DNA from: Jeotgalibacillus alimentarius | GTDB lineage: Bacteria > Bacillota > Bacilli > Bacillales > Jeotgalibacillaceae | Length of the DNA: 49,924 nt | Direction: 5' to 3' | Assembly (NCBI RefSeq): GCF_000829445.1 | Contig: NZ_JXRQ01000012.1 | Span: 1-49,924 of the forward strand | Shown: positions 1 to 7,498 of the stretch, piece by piece | How positions within the stretch are numbered: the first letter of the stretch is position 1 | How the letters are laid out: each line of letters begins with the position of its first letter | Program-made: the position numbers and the translations under genes | Notes under the pieces: model-generated | Database searches by the model: none | What the model was told of the DNA's origin: nothing | Seen by the model: only the letters and a program-made list of their open reading frames with translations

Positions 1-19
1 AGCACAAATATTTGGTAAT

Positions 20-64
20 AAAAGGCGCCGACCATCTTTTTAGATGATCAGCGCCTTTTATTTT
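20..64. terminator. Intrinsic terminator before pcp
   Basis: AAAGGCGC (21-28) pairs with GCGCCTTT (51-58) and an inner helix closes on a T-rich loop; a run of T follows on the + strand and the mirrored A run precedes it. It probably ends a gene lying left of the window and isolates pcp. Confidence 0.8.
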
Positions 65-160
65 AGTCTTTGGCTAGTTTTTGTCCCAGCCTCTTTTTTG
101 AACTTCTCTTTCGTTAGGCGAAATAAAATGATAAGCTGAACAAAAAGAGGTGTACATATC

Positions 161-760
161 ATGAAAACACTATTATTAACCGGCTTCGAGCCATTTTTAC
201 ATTTCAAAAAGAACCCGACTATGGAAATCGTAAAAGAATTAGACGGTCAGGTCATCAATGGATGGAAAATTGAAGGACGCATATTGCAAGTGGACTTTGC
301 AATATCAGGGGATCAGATTATTCAATATTATGAAGATGTAAAACCTGATGCGGTGATGTCACTTGGACTTGCAGGAGGGCGTACTCACATTACTCCTGAG
401 CGTATCGCAATTAATTGTAATGAAGGCGAAAAAGATAACAATGGCTACACACCTGCAGGGGAGAAGATCGCGGAAGAAGGACCGGATGGACTATTCTCAA
501 AGCTGCCGATCCGCTCAATGGTTGATCATTTACATGACAACGGACTGCCGGCAAGCATATCGAACTCTGCCGGAACGTATCTTTGCAACCATGTCATGTA
601 CCGGATGCTGTGGCATCTGCAGCAGGAAGGCAGAGATATCCCTTCAGGCTTTATTCACATCCCTGCCTCCCACGACATGGCTACAGCCTCCAGAAGACTC
701 CCAAGCTGGTCAGAGCAAGATCTTAAAACAGCAATCAGGCTGTGTATTGAGAAGTTATGA
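161..760 (+). CDS. pcp: Pyrrolidone-carboxylate peptidase (pyroglutamyl peptidase I)
   Basis: Cytosolic cysteine peptidase (family C15) that removes N-terminal pyroglutamate from peptides. The 199-residue length is slightly under the usual 200-215. The N-terminal TGFEPF motif and the catalytic triad are visible: Glu80 in TPERIAIN, Cys142 in SAGTYLCNHVMY and His166 in FIHIPAS. An AAGAGGTG ribosome site precedes the ATG with good spacing. It is monocistronic: a terminator lies upstream, and a MITE-like repeat begins 17 bp after the stop. Confidence 0.96.
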   Translation: MKTLLLTGFEPFLHFKKNPTMEIVKELDGQVINGWKIEGRILQVDFAISGDQIIQYYEDVKPDAVMSLGLAGGRTHITPERIAINCNEGEKDNNGYTPAGEKIAEEGPDGLFSKLPIRSMVDHLHDNGLPASISNSAGTYLCNHVMYRMLWHLQQEGRDIPSGFIHIPASHDMATASRRLPSWSEQDLKTAIRLCIEKL

Positions 761-776
761 GTATTTTTAAATGATT

Positions 777-977
777 AGCTCTGTTAAAGGTGGCTGTTGA
801 TTTCCGCTGCAGGGGGAACGCTTTCCGCATGAGCCGTATTGTGGCTCCGGTTCAATCGGCCCTCCTCGAAGCTACGCTTCTGCGGGATCTCACCTGTCAC
901 GCTTCTCCTGCTGGAGTCGTCCCCCTTCCGCTCCAATCACCAGCTGTGCTAAAACAACATTGGGCTTTAACATAGCC
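777..977. repeat. MITE-like element, family 1, full-length copy with 8-bp target duplication
   Basis: A 201-bp GC-rich non-coding element. Its ends are imperfect inverted repeats sharing TGTTAAAG (AGCTCTGTTAAAGG at the left; the right end reads GGCTATGTTAAAG on the other strand). AAATGATT is present immediately left (769-776) and right (978-985), the signature of an 8-bp target-site duplication. Internal landmarks shared with other copies include GACTCCAGCAGGAGAAG and GCGGAAAGCG (minus strand here). It carries no transposase, so it would have been moved in trans. Confidence 0.85.
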
Positions 978-1004
978 AAATGATTAAAATGAAAAGTAGT
1001 TTAG

Positions 1005-1152
1005 AAGAGACAGACTGAGGCGAACGGAGCGTAGGGTGGTGACTCCAGCAGGAGAAGCCGGTTAGCTAAGACCCCGCAGGACGAAGTCCGAGGAGGCTTA
1101 GCGCCGGCCCTGCGGAAAGCGTCCGCCCGAAGCGCAGTGAGCCGGTTCAAAG
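1005..1152. repeat. Family 1 related repeat, diverged subtype, opposite orientation
   Basis: It shares GACTCCAGCAGGAGAAG, GACCCCGCAGGACG and CCTGCGGAAAGCGTCC with the element at 777-977 but in the opposite orientation, and has different ends. No target duplication is visible. It abuts the 3' end of the small minus-strand gene, so 761-1153 consists almost wholly of two facing repeat copies. Confidence 0.65.
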
Positions 1153-1153
1153 C

Positions 1154-1327
1154 TTAAGCATCCTTTATGTTCCGGATACGCGCATCACACATCGCAAGCT
1201 TCTCTTCAAGCTCATCAAGAGACGCAAGCAGCGCAGCACGGTCTCTCTTCCTCGCAGCCGTCAGCCGGTCAATCGAATCAATTAGTGAAAGTACATGATC
1301 TTTATTAAAAGAAGATTCTTTTCTCAT
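1154..1327 (-). CDS. Small hypothetical coiled-coil protein (57 aa)
   Basis: No family recognised. It is a short, charged, heptad-like helical protein (DSIDRLTAARKRDRAALLAS followed by a Leu/Glu-rich stretch), compatible with a small coiled-coil. The ATG at 1327 is chosen because GGAGG lies 8 nt upstream; the in-frame ATG at 1342 overlaps this ribosome site. That site forms part of the 3' arm of the terminator-like hairpin ending the upstream MFS gene, so translation may depend on readthrough or on the hairpin opening. It lies downstream of the MFS transporter in the same direction. Existence is plausible but not proven. Confidence 0.5.
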   Translation of the reverse strand: MRKESSFNKDHVLSLIDSIDRLTAARKRDRAALLASLDELEEKLAMCDARIRNIKDA

Positions 1328-1380
1328 AGAAAAAGCCTCCATATGTTTATGATTTACTAAAACATACGGAGGCTTTTTTA
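1328..1380. terminator. Bidirectional terminator-like hairpin between MFS gene and small ORF
   Basis: AAAAAGCCTCCATATGTTTA pairs with TAAAACATACGGAGGCTTTT around a short AT loop, with A and T tracts on both flanks. On the minus strand it would terminate the MFS transcript, and the same arm contains the GGAGG used by the small ORF ending at 1154. Confidence 0.75.
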
Positions 1381-1393
1381 TTATATGGGGGTA

Positions 1394-2533
1394 TTACGCA
1401 ATTCTTTTTTGATGCATCAGGATCGAAAGCACAATTGCCGGCATAACAGCAATACTCATCCCTGTAAAAGCCAGCCCGGAATCAATATCGTATAACAGTC
1501 CTCCAACCTGCGTGAGAACTGCAGCGCTAAGCCCCATTCCAAGTGACGCATACACACCCTGTGCAGTCGGGATCAGCTGTTTATCCACTGATCTGTAGAG
1601 GTAGCGGATAAATGCATAATGTGCGAGACCGAATGTCAGGGAATGAAACAGCTGTGTAATCAGGAAGATCCACAGTGACGGAAACAGCCCGACTAATGCC
1701 CAGCGGACCACAGCTGCAATTGAAGCAATGAAGAACATAAAAGCAGCAGGACGATCTTTAAAGAAGCGGTCTGCCACAGCAAAAAACAGAATCTCTGAAA
1801 GCACCGCAATATTTAAGATGAAACCTATGTATGCATTAGAAACATTTAATTCCTGCAGATAGATAAATCCATAATTATAATAAGAAGCATGAGCTCCCTG
1901 AATTAACACACAAATTGAAATGACCAGAATAAATCCAGGCGTCTTTAATACAGCCCTATAGCTGCCACGCTTTGGACTCACCTTTTCCTGCAGGGCGTCA
2001 GGTGCATATTGAAAGGCCCCTGCAATCATCATCACAGAACCGACGGCCATCACTGCGAAAATCGCTGACTCCGTCCAGATCGCAGTCACAAGCCCGACTA
2101 CAATCAGTCCCACAGTGTAACCGACAGATCCCCACGAGCGGCTTCTGCCATAATGAATATTGTCAGTACGCATTAAAAGTGAAGCATTACTTTCCATCAT
2201 CGGCAGGATATTCGGATAGAATAAGCTGAATAAGATCATGACAACCATTAATCCTGTAAACGAATCGACAGGAATAAACAACAGCAGAATACAGGTTGAA
2301 ATGACTGGCAATGCCTTCATCAGGAAAGCCAGTGAAAAACGTTTGCTCAGTTCAGGAAATAAGTACAGTGTTGAAAATGATCGTGCGAATAAGCCTGCAG
2401 CGATAATCGAACTCGCAGCAGCTACTGTCAGATCTTTTTCATATACAAGCCAGCCTGTCCAATAAGGCAGGAAAATTCCCCATGTAAAAAAGAAAGTAAA
2501 AAAGTTAATTGAAAGCCAGGATTGTGCCTTCAT
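1394..2533 (-). CDS. MFS transporter, MFS_1_like (YwbF/nucleoside-H+ symporter-like)
   Basis: A 379-residue integral membrane protein with about 12 hydrophobic segments. The YGRSRSWGSVGY motif after the fourth helix is typical of the MFS_1_like group (LacY/HcaT/YwbF relatives), proton-coupled importers whose substrate here cannot be told. The start at 2533 (MKAQSWLSINFF) has GGAG 9 nt upstream, whereas the in-frame ATG at 2593 has none. It is separated from the Ohr gene by a terminator and followed by the hairpin at 1328-1380. Confidence 0.85.
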   Translation of the reverse strand: MKAQSWLSINFFTFFFTWGIFLPYWTGWLVYEKDLTVAAASSIIAAGLFARSFSTLYLFPELSKRFSLAFLMKALPVISTCILLLFIPVDSFTGLMVVMILFSLFYPNILPMMESNASLLMRTDNIHYGRSRSWGSVGYTVGLIVVGLVTAIWTESAIFAVMAVGSVMMIAGAFQYAPDALQEKVSPKRGSYRAVLKTPGFILVISICVLIQGAHASYYNYGFIYLQELNVSNAYIGFILNIAVLSEILFFAVADRFFKDRPAAFMFFIASIAAVVRWALVGLFPSLWIFLITQLFHSLTFGLAHYAFIRYLYRSVDKQLIPTAQGVYASLGMGLSAAVLTQVGGLLYDIDSGLAFTGMSIAVMPAIVLSILMHQKRIA

Positions 2534-2593
2534 ATCATCACACTCCATCTGACAAATGAACGTTTGTCCTGAGCTAGTATAGCATATTTCCAC

Positions 2594-2629
2594 ATAAAAA
2601 AAGCTGAAACATAATCGTTTCAGCCTCTT
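2594..2629 (-). terminator. Terminator of the Ohr-family gene
   Basis: Read on the minus strand, GGCTGAAACGATTATGTTTCAGC forms a GCTGAAAC/GTTTCAGC stem followed by seven T. It lies between ohr and the co-oriented MFS gene. Confidence 0.75.
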
Positions 2630-2635
2630 GTTTTA

Positions 2636-2735
2636 TGACCCGGTTCACTGCGCTGCAGACGGTGCTTTCCGGACGGCGGTCGCTAATCGTCCCGGAGTCA
2701 CCGTCTTCCGCTCACCTGCAATCTGCTTCCTAAAA
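2636..2735. repeat. Truncated family 1 related repeat
   Basis: It resembles the outer parts of the repeat at 1005-1152 (CCGGTTCACTGCGCT, GCTTTCCG, GGAGTCACCGTC) in reverse orientation, with the middle third missing. It sits in the 3' untranslated region of ohr, ahead of that gene's terminator. Confidence 0.5.
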
Positions 2736-2764
2736 AAAGAAGTGCTATTATTAATCATTCAGTA

Positions 2765-3181
2765 TTATACAGCTGTGATGCTCAAGTCGACGTCAATGTT
2801 GCCGCGTGTTGCTTTGGAATATGGGCAGAAGTCGTGTGCTTTTTTCAGCAGGTCTTCTGCTTCATCCTGAGACACGCCGCTGACTTCAACTTCGAGTTTC
2901 ACAGAAATTTTCACACCATCATCATCTTCGTCTTTATTCAGACTTACATGTGCAGTTGTCGTTGATTCTACTTTTTTACCTGCATTTTTAGCCATGAGAT
3001 TGAATGCTCCGTCAAAGCAGGCTGAATAGCCGGCTGCAAAAAGCTGCTCGGGATTCGATTTGCCTTCAGGATCCTGACCGTCACCAGGCATTGCAAGATC
3101 AAGCTGGATTAAATCATCTGAAGATTTCACATGTCCATTTCTGCCGTTTTTCGCTGTTGCGGTGCTTGTTAAAATTGCCAT
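2765..3181 (-). CDS. ohr: Organic hydroperoxide resistance protein, Ohr/OsmC family
   Basis: A thiol peroxidase that reduces organic hydroperoxides in the cytoplasm. The 138-residue length is typical of Ohr. Catalytic Cys55 lies in AAGYSACFDGA and resolving Cys119 in DFCPYSKATRGN; Glu45 in NPEQLFAAG supports Ohr over classical OsmC. The ATG at 3181 is preceded by GGAG at 9 nt; upstream in-frame ATGs lack a site. On the minus strand upstream I see GTTTAA-N14-GTGAAT, only a weak sigma-B-like match (ohrB of B. subtilis is under sigma-B), and no clear OhrR operator. Confidence 0.93.
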   Translation of the reverse strand: MAILTSTATAKNGRNGHVKSSDDLIQLDLAMPGDGQDPEGKSNPEQLFAAGYSACFDGAFNLMAKNAGKKVESTTTAHVSLNKDEDDDGVKISVKLEVEVSGVSQDEAEDLLKKAHDFCPYSKATRGNIDVDLSITAV

Positions 3182-3349
3182 TAATCTCATCTCCATTTCA
3201 TTTATTAAAAATTTTACTCTCTTGTATGATTCACTTTTATTCAATTAGTTAAACATTTAAGGACATTCTGCGAATTGCTATAATGATCAGCAGATTTTTG
3301 ATAAACTGAATGAATGGAAGACACGCAACAGGAAAGGGACTTGGACATC

Positions 3350-4252
3350 ATGCGACTTGAACAGAATCAAAAAAAGAAAAAAACAAAATGGTGGATTGCA
3401 CTTGGGGCTGGCGTTACGATATTTGCCGGTGCTTCACTCGGTGCGCTCAGCGCCTATAACTGGTCGCCTGAAGAGGCAATAGAAGGATTGTTTGGCAGCA
3501 GTGAAGAGCAATCCATTACTGAAAGCAGCCACGAGGAACGCAATATAGATGAAGATGTGAAGGAAATGACGCGTCAGGAAGAAGAGAACGAAACCCTGGA
3601 CGAAACAGAGCCACCTGAAGAAGATCAGGATGAAACAGAAGCACCTGAAGAAGTGCCGGATGAATCAGAAACTCCGGCAGAAGATATTGAGACGCCTGAA
3701 GAAACGGTGGAGCGAACACCTGAAACCATGACTGAACCACTGTATGTAGATGGCGTGCTGATTGCGAATAAAGAATACCCGCTCCCGACAGATTACGCGC
3801 CAGGTGAAGATCCGGAAGCCCGTGCTTCCTATAATAAAATGCAGCAGGCTGCATCTGCAGCGGGATACAGCCTTGTAGCATTCAGTACTTACCGTTCGTA
3901 TGATTACCAGACAGATCTATATAACAACTACGTTGCACAGCATGGACAGGAAGAGGCTGACAGATTCAGTGCAAGGCCTGGCTATTCTGAACACCAGACA
4001 GGACTCGGTTTTGATATTGGGGCAGAAGGTCAGGAACAGCACTGGGCGAGCGACAGCTTCAAAGATACAGCGGAAGCGAAATGGCTTGCCGAAAATGCGC
4101 ACAAATTTGGTTTTATTCTTCGTTATCCTGCAGGAAAAGAGCATATTACGGGATACCAGTATGAATCATGGCATTTCCGGTACATCGGTAAGGATCTTGC
4201 CGGAAAAGTGTATAACAGCGGGCAGACGCTCGAAGAATATCTTGGCATTTGA
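3350..4252 (+). CDS. Membrane-anchored D-alanyl-D-alanine / L,D-carboxypeptidase, VanY family
   Basis: Zinc peptidase (M15B) acting outside the membrane on peptidoglycan stem peptides. Layout (about 300 aa): lysine-rich N-terminus and one membrane anchor (residues about 13-35), an acidic Glu/Pro/Thr-rich linker of about 90 residues built from imperfect DETEPPEE-type repeats, then the VanY domain. SEHQTGLGFDIG supplies the SxHxxGxxxD zinc ligands and ESWHFRYIG the catalytic Glu and third His ligand. The ATG at 3350 is used because AAAGGGA precedes it; the in-frame ATG at 3314 has no site. Its own terminator follows. Confidence 0.9.
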   Translation: MRLEQNQKKKKTKWWIALGAGVTIFAGASLGALSAYNWSPEEAIEGLFGSSEEQSITESSHEERNIDEDVKEMTRQEEENETLDETEPPEEDQDETEAPEEVPDESETPAEDIETPEETVERTPETMTEPLYVDGVLIANKEYPLPTDYAPGEDPEARASYNKMQQAASAAGYSLVAFSTYRSYDYQTDLYNNYVAQHGQEEADRFSARPGYSEHQTGLGFDIGAEGQEQHWASDSFKDTAEAKWLAENAHKFGFILRYPAGKEHITGYQYESWHFRYIGKDLAGKVYNSGQTLEEYLGI

Positions 4253-4285
4253 TCAGGAACTATTTCCCGGGAAATGCGAAATAAG

Positions 4286-4317
4286 GCTGAATAGCAGAAA
4301 TGCTGTTCAGCTTTTTT
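4286..4317 (+). terminator. Terminator of the VanY-family gene
   Basis: GCTGAATAGCA (4286-4296) and TGCTGTTCAGC (4301-4311) form an 11-bp stem with one mismatch and a GAAA tetraloop, followed by six T. Confidence 0.85.
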
Positions 4318-4391
4318 CTATTTTCTTAGTTTCCCTAAACAAAAATATCAGTTATACTACTATTCAGAACAGTCAAATAATGGAGGGTGAA

Positions 4392-5336
4392 ATGGGGACA
4401 AGGATTTTGAAGTTGCTGTTACAGTGGGTAGCAGCTTTTAGCGTACTAATGCTTTTACTATTACTCCCACGGGAAGTGGAGATTGAATCCGGTCCTTCCG
4501 GAGAATTCGAAGCTGCGCATTACCACTATTCAATAGGGGCACACGTGGAAAGTATTAAAGAATTTTTTACACCTTTGATGAATGGGGAAGGGTTTGGCAC
4601 TGACAGCTATAACAGACCTTTTATCAGTCATGCCTGGGACATGATGCAGCGCAGTCTATGGCTGATTATACCGGCATTTTTCATCAGTATTTTCACTGGA
4701 GTCGCAAAAGGTGTGTTTGACTTTAAAACCCGTCACGGGAAAAGAAAGCTTGCAGGACTGCAGGCGACCTGGGTTGGTCTTTCCGTTCCTGATTTAGTTT
4801 TTATCATCTTTATTCAGATGGCTTTAATGTATCTGAATATGAAAGGAATCATTACTGGGCTGAGCCTTTACGGAGCAGGGAATCCGGAAGCAGTGGTGCT
4901 GAATGTGATTTATCTGTCCATTTTTCCGATGTTTTATCTGGCTAATATTACATATTCTGCACTCAGTGATGAAAATGGTGCCGACTATATCAGAACAGCA
5001 AGGGCAAAAGGAAGTTCATCATTTAAGCTTCTTTATATACATATGCTGAGAAATGGACTTGCGAAGCTCTTTGTACACACAAATACCATTGTGCTGTATC
5101 TGCTATCAAATCTGTTTGTCATTGAATACTTTACAAACTACAGGGGAGCGGCTTATTACTTCAAGGAATATATTGCAGTATCGAACGTGATAAACGGACC
5201 GGATTCACTGTTACTGAATACAGGCGCGATTGCTGCATTTGCTTTTTTCTTTACGATATTAATTTTACTGGCCGGTTTAGTCAGTCAGGTGGCAAGAGGA
5301 TTTCTTCTGCCTCATGAAAGAGGTGGAAACGGATGA
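4392..5336 (+). CDS. ABC transporter permease, DppB/OppB type
   Basis: First subunit of a peptide/nickel-type ABC permease pair (about 314 aa). After an N-terminal membrane helix and a roughly 80-residue extracytoplasmic segment come five further helices. The EAA loop is clear (ADYIRTARAKGSSSFKLLYI followed by HMLRNGL). The ATG at 4392 is preceded by GGAGGG; a longer open frame upstream overlaps the previous gene and lacks a site. It overlaps the next gene by ATGA, so the two are translationally coupled. No ATPase or binding-protein gene lies alongside. Confidence 0.87.
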   Translation: MGTRILKLLLQWVAAFSVLMLLLLLPREVEIESGPSGEFEAAHYHYSIGAHVESIKEFFTPLMNGEGFGTDSYNRPFISHAWDMMQRSLWLIIPAFFISIFTGVAKGVFDFKTRHGKRKLAGLQATWVGLSVPDLVFIIFIQMALMYLNMKGIITGLSLYGAGNPEAVVLNVIYLSIFPMFYLANITYSALSDENGADYIRTARAKGSSSFKLLYIHMLRNGLAKLFVHTNTIVLYLLSNLFVIEYFTNYRGAAYYFKEYIAVSNVINGPDSLLLNTGAIAAFAFFFTILILLAGLVSQVARGFLLPHERGGNG

Positions 5337-6223
5337 ATAAACATTTAACGATTGGCGGACTCATGCTGGCATTTCTGCTGTTTCTTACTTTTATAGGACC
5401 GCTGCTACCTGTAATAGACAATAGCATTTCGCAGGAAGGAATGCGTTTTTCCGGCGGGGAAATCGAAGTGCCGCCATTTCCTCCCTCAGCTGAAGATCCG
5501 CTTGGTTCTGACAGAGAAGGCAGAGATATACTGAGTCTGATTGTCGCAGGAGCAGAAGAAACACTGCTTGTTATACTTGCGATTGTTGTGATCAGGTTCG
5601 CAGTGTCAGCTGTTCTTGGCATAGGGAGTTATTATTCCAAAACAATCAGGGCGGTTCTTTCAATCTGGAGTCAGCTCTTCTCTTTTATGCCGTCTATTTT
5701 TATTGTGATCTTCTTCGCCGGACTGCCTTTTGTGGTGTTTTCAGAACACAGGCAGATATGGATGGTTGTCATTATTGCAGCGGTAGAAGTAGGGCGGACA
5801 GGAGATATGATTAAGACGTCAATGGAGTATAGTGCGAAGAAAACCTTTTTTGAAGCGGGTATTGTATCGGGCTGTTCTCAGTGGACGCTTTTTAAGAACT
5901 ACTTCTGGCCGGATTTGCGACTGACGATTGTCACTAATTTTATCAGTGATATGGGCCGGACGTTATTTTTAATTGCCCAGTTTGCGATTATCGGTGTCTA
6001 TTTGCAAAATGCATTCTGGTCGATCAGAGGCGGTGGCGTTGAGGCGGTAAATGATTCATTTATCTGGCCAACCCTTTTACAGAATATTCATCATGATGTG
6101 TTTACAGCTGAATGGGTAGTATTATCAACAGTAGGAATTATCACATTTACGATGCTGACATTTTATCTGCTGAGCAGTGGCATCAGACGTTATTACCAGG
6201 ACAAATACCATCAATCCAGTTAA
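5333..6223 (+). CDS. ABC transporter permease, DppC/OppC type
   Basis: Partner permease of the preceding gene (296 aa). The N-terminal helix is followed by the family signature PLGSDREGRDILS, then about five helices and an EAA-like loop (KTFFEAGIVSGCSQWTLFKN) that is more diverged than in DppB. A four-base ATGA overlap couples it to the upstream permease. With no nucleotide-binding subunit or solute receptor here, the complex must borrow these from another locus. The substrate is unknown; the adjacent cell-wall carboxypeptidase makes muropeptides a reasonable guess. Confidence 0.85.
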   Translation: MNKHLTIGGLMLAFLLFLTFIGPLLPVIDNSISQEGMRFSGGEIEVPPFPPSAEDPLGSDREGRDILSLIVAGAEETLLVILAIVVIRFAVSAVLGIGSYYSKTIRAVLSIWSQLFSFMPSIFIVIFFAGLPFVVFSEHRQIWMVVIIAAVEVGRTGDMIKTSMEYSAKKTFFEAGIVSGCSQWTLFKNYFWPDLRLTIVTNFISDMGRTLFLIAQFAIIGVYLQNAFWSIRGGGVEAVNDSFIWPTLLQNIHHDVFTAEWVVLSTVGIITFTMLTFYLLSSGIRRYYQDKYHQSS

Positions 6224-6238
6224 AAGGAGTGTTCATGT

Positions 6239-7225
6239 ATGATGAAACTTTTAATTTTAGGCGGTACGAAATTTCTTGGCAGACACCTGACAGAAAGTGC
6301 AGTGAATAAAGGTCATGAGGTAACACTGTTTAATCGGGGACAGACGAATACGGAGCTCTTTCCTGATGTTGAAAAGCTGACCGGGGACCGTAACGGAGAT
6401 TTAAGTGCGCTTGAAAACAGAAACTGGGATGCAGTCATAGATGTTTCCGGGTATACCCCGTCACAGGTCAGACAGACTGCTGAGCTGTTAAAAGATCATG
6501 TCAAACACTATACGTTCATTTCAACGATCTCTGTCTATGAGGATTATACGAATGGCCCGGCAGTAGAGGGCGTGACAAAGCTTGCTGAACTGAAGCAGGA
6601 CACAGAAGAAGTAAACGGTGAGACTTATGGACCGTTGAAACAGAAGAGCGAGGAAATCATTGAAGAGCTGTATGACGGGCGCTCACTGGTTATCCGGCCC
6701 GGCCTGATTGTCGGCCCACATGACCCGACTGACCGGTTCACTTACTGGGTCTGGCGTGCACAACAGGGTGGAGAAGCACTGGCGCCCGGGAAACCGGATC
6801 GTAAAGTTCAGTGGATCGATGTTCGGGACCTGAGCGAATGGGCTGTTACCATGATCGAACGTCAGGAAACCGGTACATATAATGCTGCCGGCGGAGACCC
6901 GCTTCCTACAATGGAAAAATATCTGGATACAGCAAAGAAAGTAGCCAATACCGACGTTCAGTATCATTGGGTCAGTGACCGGAAACTGATTGAACATGAT
7001 GCAGGGCCTTTTGTGGAACTTCCATTCTGGCTTCCGATCTCAGATACTCATCCGGATGGCTTCCTTCTGGCTGACGCATCAAAAGCGATTGATAAAGGAC
7101 TGACATTCAGACCGCTCGAAGAAACCATCAGCGACACCCTGCTCTGGCTGAATGAGCAGCGGGATCATGAATGGAAAGCAGGTCTGACAAAAGAAAGAGA
7201 GCAGACTTTGTTGAAACTAAATTGA
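6239..7225 (+). CDS. NAD-dependent epimerase/dehydratase-family protein (extended SDR)
   Basis: Extended short-chain dehydrogenase/reductase fold, 328 aa. The N-terminal Rossmann motif GGTKFLGRHL departs from classical GxxGxxG by a Thr-Lys pair, as in atypical members. STISVY and YGPLKQK supply the expected Ser and YxxxK residues near positions 96-130. The substrate is unknown. The ATG at 6239 has GGAG 9 nt upstream. It starts 15 bp after the DppC-like gene and may be cotranscribed with it. Confidence 0.82.
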   Translation: MMKLLILGGTKFLGRHLTESAVNKGHEVTLFNRGQTNTELFPDVEKLTGDRNGDLSALENRNWDAVIDVSGYTPSQVRQTAELLKDHVKHYTFISTISVYEDYTNGPAVEGVTKLAELKQDTEEVNGETYGPLKQKSEEIIEELYDGRSLVIRPGLIVGPHDPTDRFTYWVWRAQQGGEALAPGKPDRKVQWIDVRDLSEWAVTMIERQETGTYNAAGGDPLPTMEKYLDTAKKVANTDVQYHWVSDRKLIEHDAGPFVELPFWLPISDTHPDGFLLADASKAIDKGLTFRPLEETISDTLLWLNEQRDHEWKAGLTKEREQTLLKLN

Positions 7226-7252
7226 CTTACTTTTCTGAAAATATGATATAAT
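7222..7252 (+). promoter_or_regulatory. Candidate sigma-A promoter for the 30-residue ORF
   Basis: TTGACT (7222-7227) and TATAAT (7247-7252) with a long 19-bp spacer overlap the stop of the SDR gene. It would direct a short transcript through the small ORF to the terminator at 7454. Confidence 0.5.
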
Positions 7253-7281
7253 GAAGTTAAATATTTGCGGGGGTGGAAAAA

Positions 7282-7374
7282 ATGAATCGTATTTCACGCG
7301 CAGGGTATATCTTTACAACTTTGCATACGTTGTTTTTCCTTAACCTGACCTTTGATTTTATTGTGTTCTACTAA
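7282..7374 (+). CDS. Candidate 30-residue hydrophobic peptide
   Basis: A very short ORF beginning MNRISRAGYIFTT, with a hydrophobic, aromatic-rich C-terminal half (LFFLNLTFDFIVFY) able to form one membrane segment. GGGGGTGG lies 5 nt before the ATG, a promoter-like sequence about 30 bp upstream and a terminator 80 bp downstream, making a self-contained unit. I do not recognise the family. The site, promoter and terminator support it; its small size leaves doubt. Confidence 0.45.
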   Translation: MNRISRAGYIFTTLHTLFFLNLTFDFIVFY

Positions 7375-7453
7375 CAAAAGCTGCAGTGAGTTAGACATGA
7401 AAAGTATAAGAGAAGAATGCTTTCAACTAATCTTAGAAGTGAAACGGATACAA

Positions 7454-7491
7454 AAACAACGGCTGAGACATCATTGTCCCAGCCGTTGTTT
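7454..7491. terminator. Bidirectional terminator between SDR/small ORF and cls
   Basis: AAACAACGGCTG and CAGCCGTTGTTT form a 12-bp stem extended by GACA/TGTC, with A and T flanks on the two sides. It serves the rightward unit and the leftward cls gene, which ends at 7499. Confidence 0.88.
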
Positions 7492-7498
7492 GTTTACC

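Noticed and set aside
790-975. 61-residue + strand ORF
   Set aside because: It lies wholly inside the family 1 repeat; other copies of the repeat do not keep this frame.
3900-4391. Long 5' extension of the DppB-like gene
   Set aside because: The extension overlaps the VanY-family gene in another frame and crosses its terminator; the GGAGGG-preceded ATG at 4392 is the real start.
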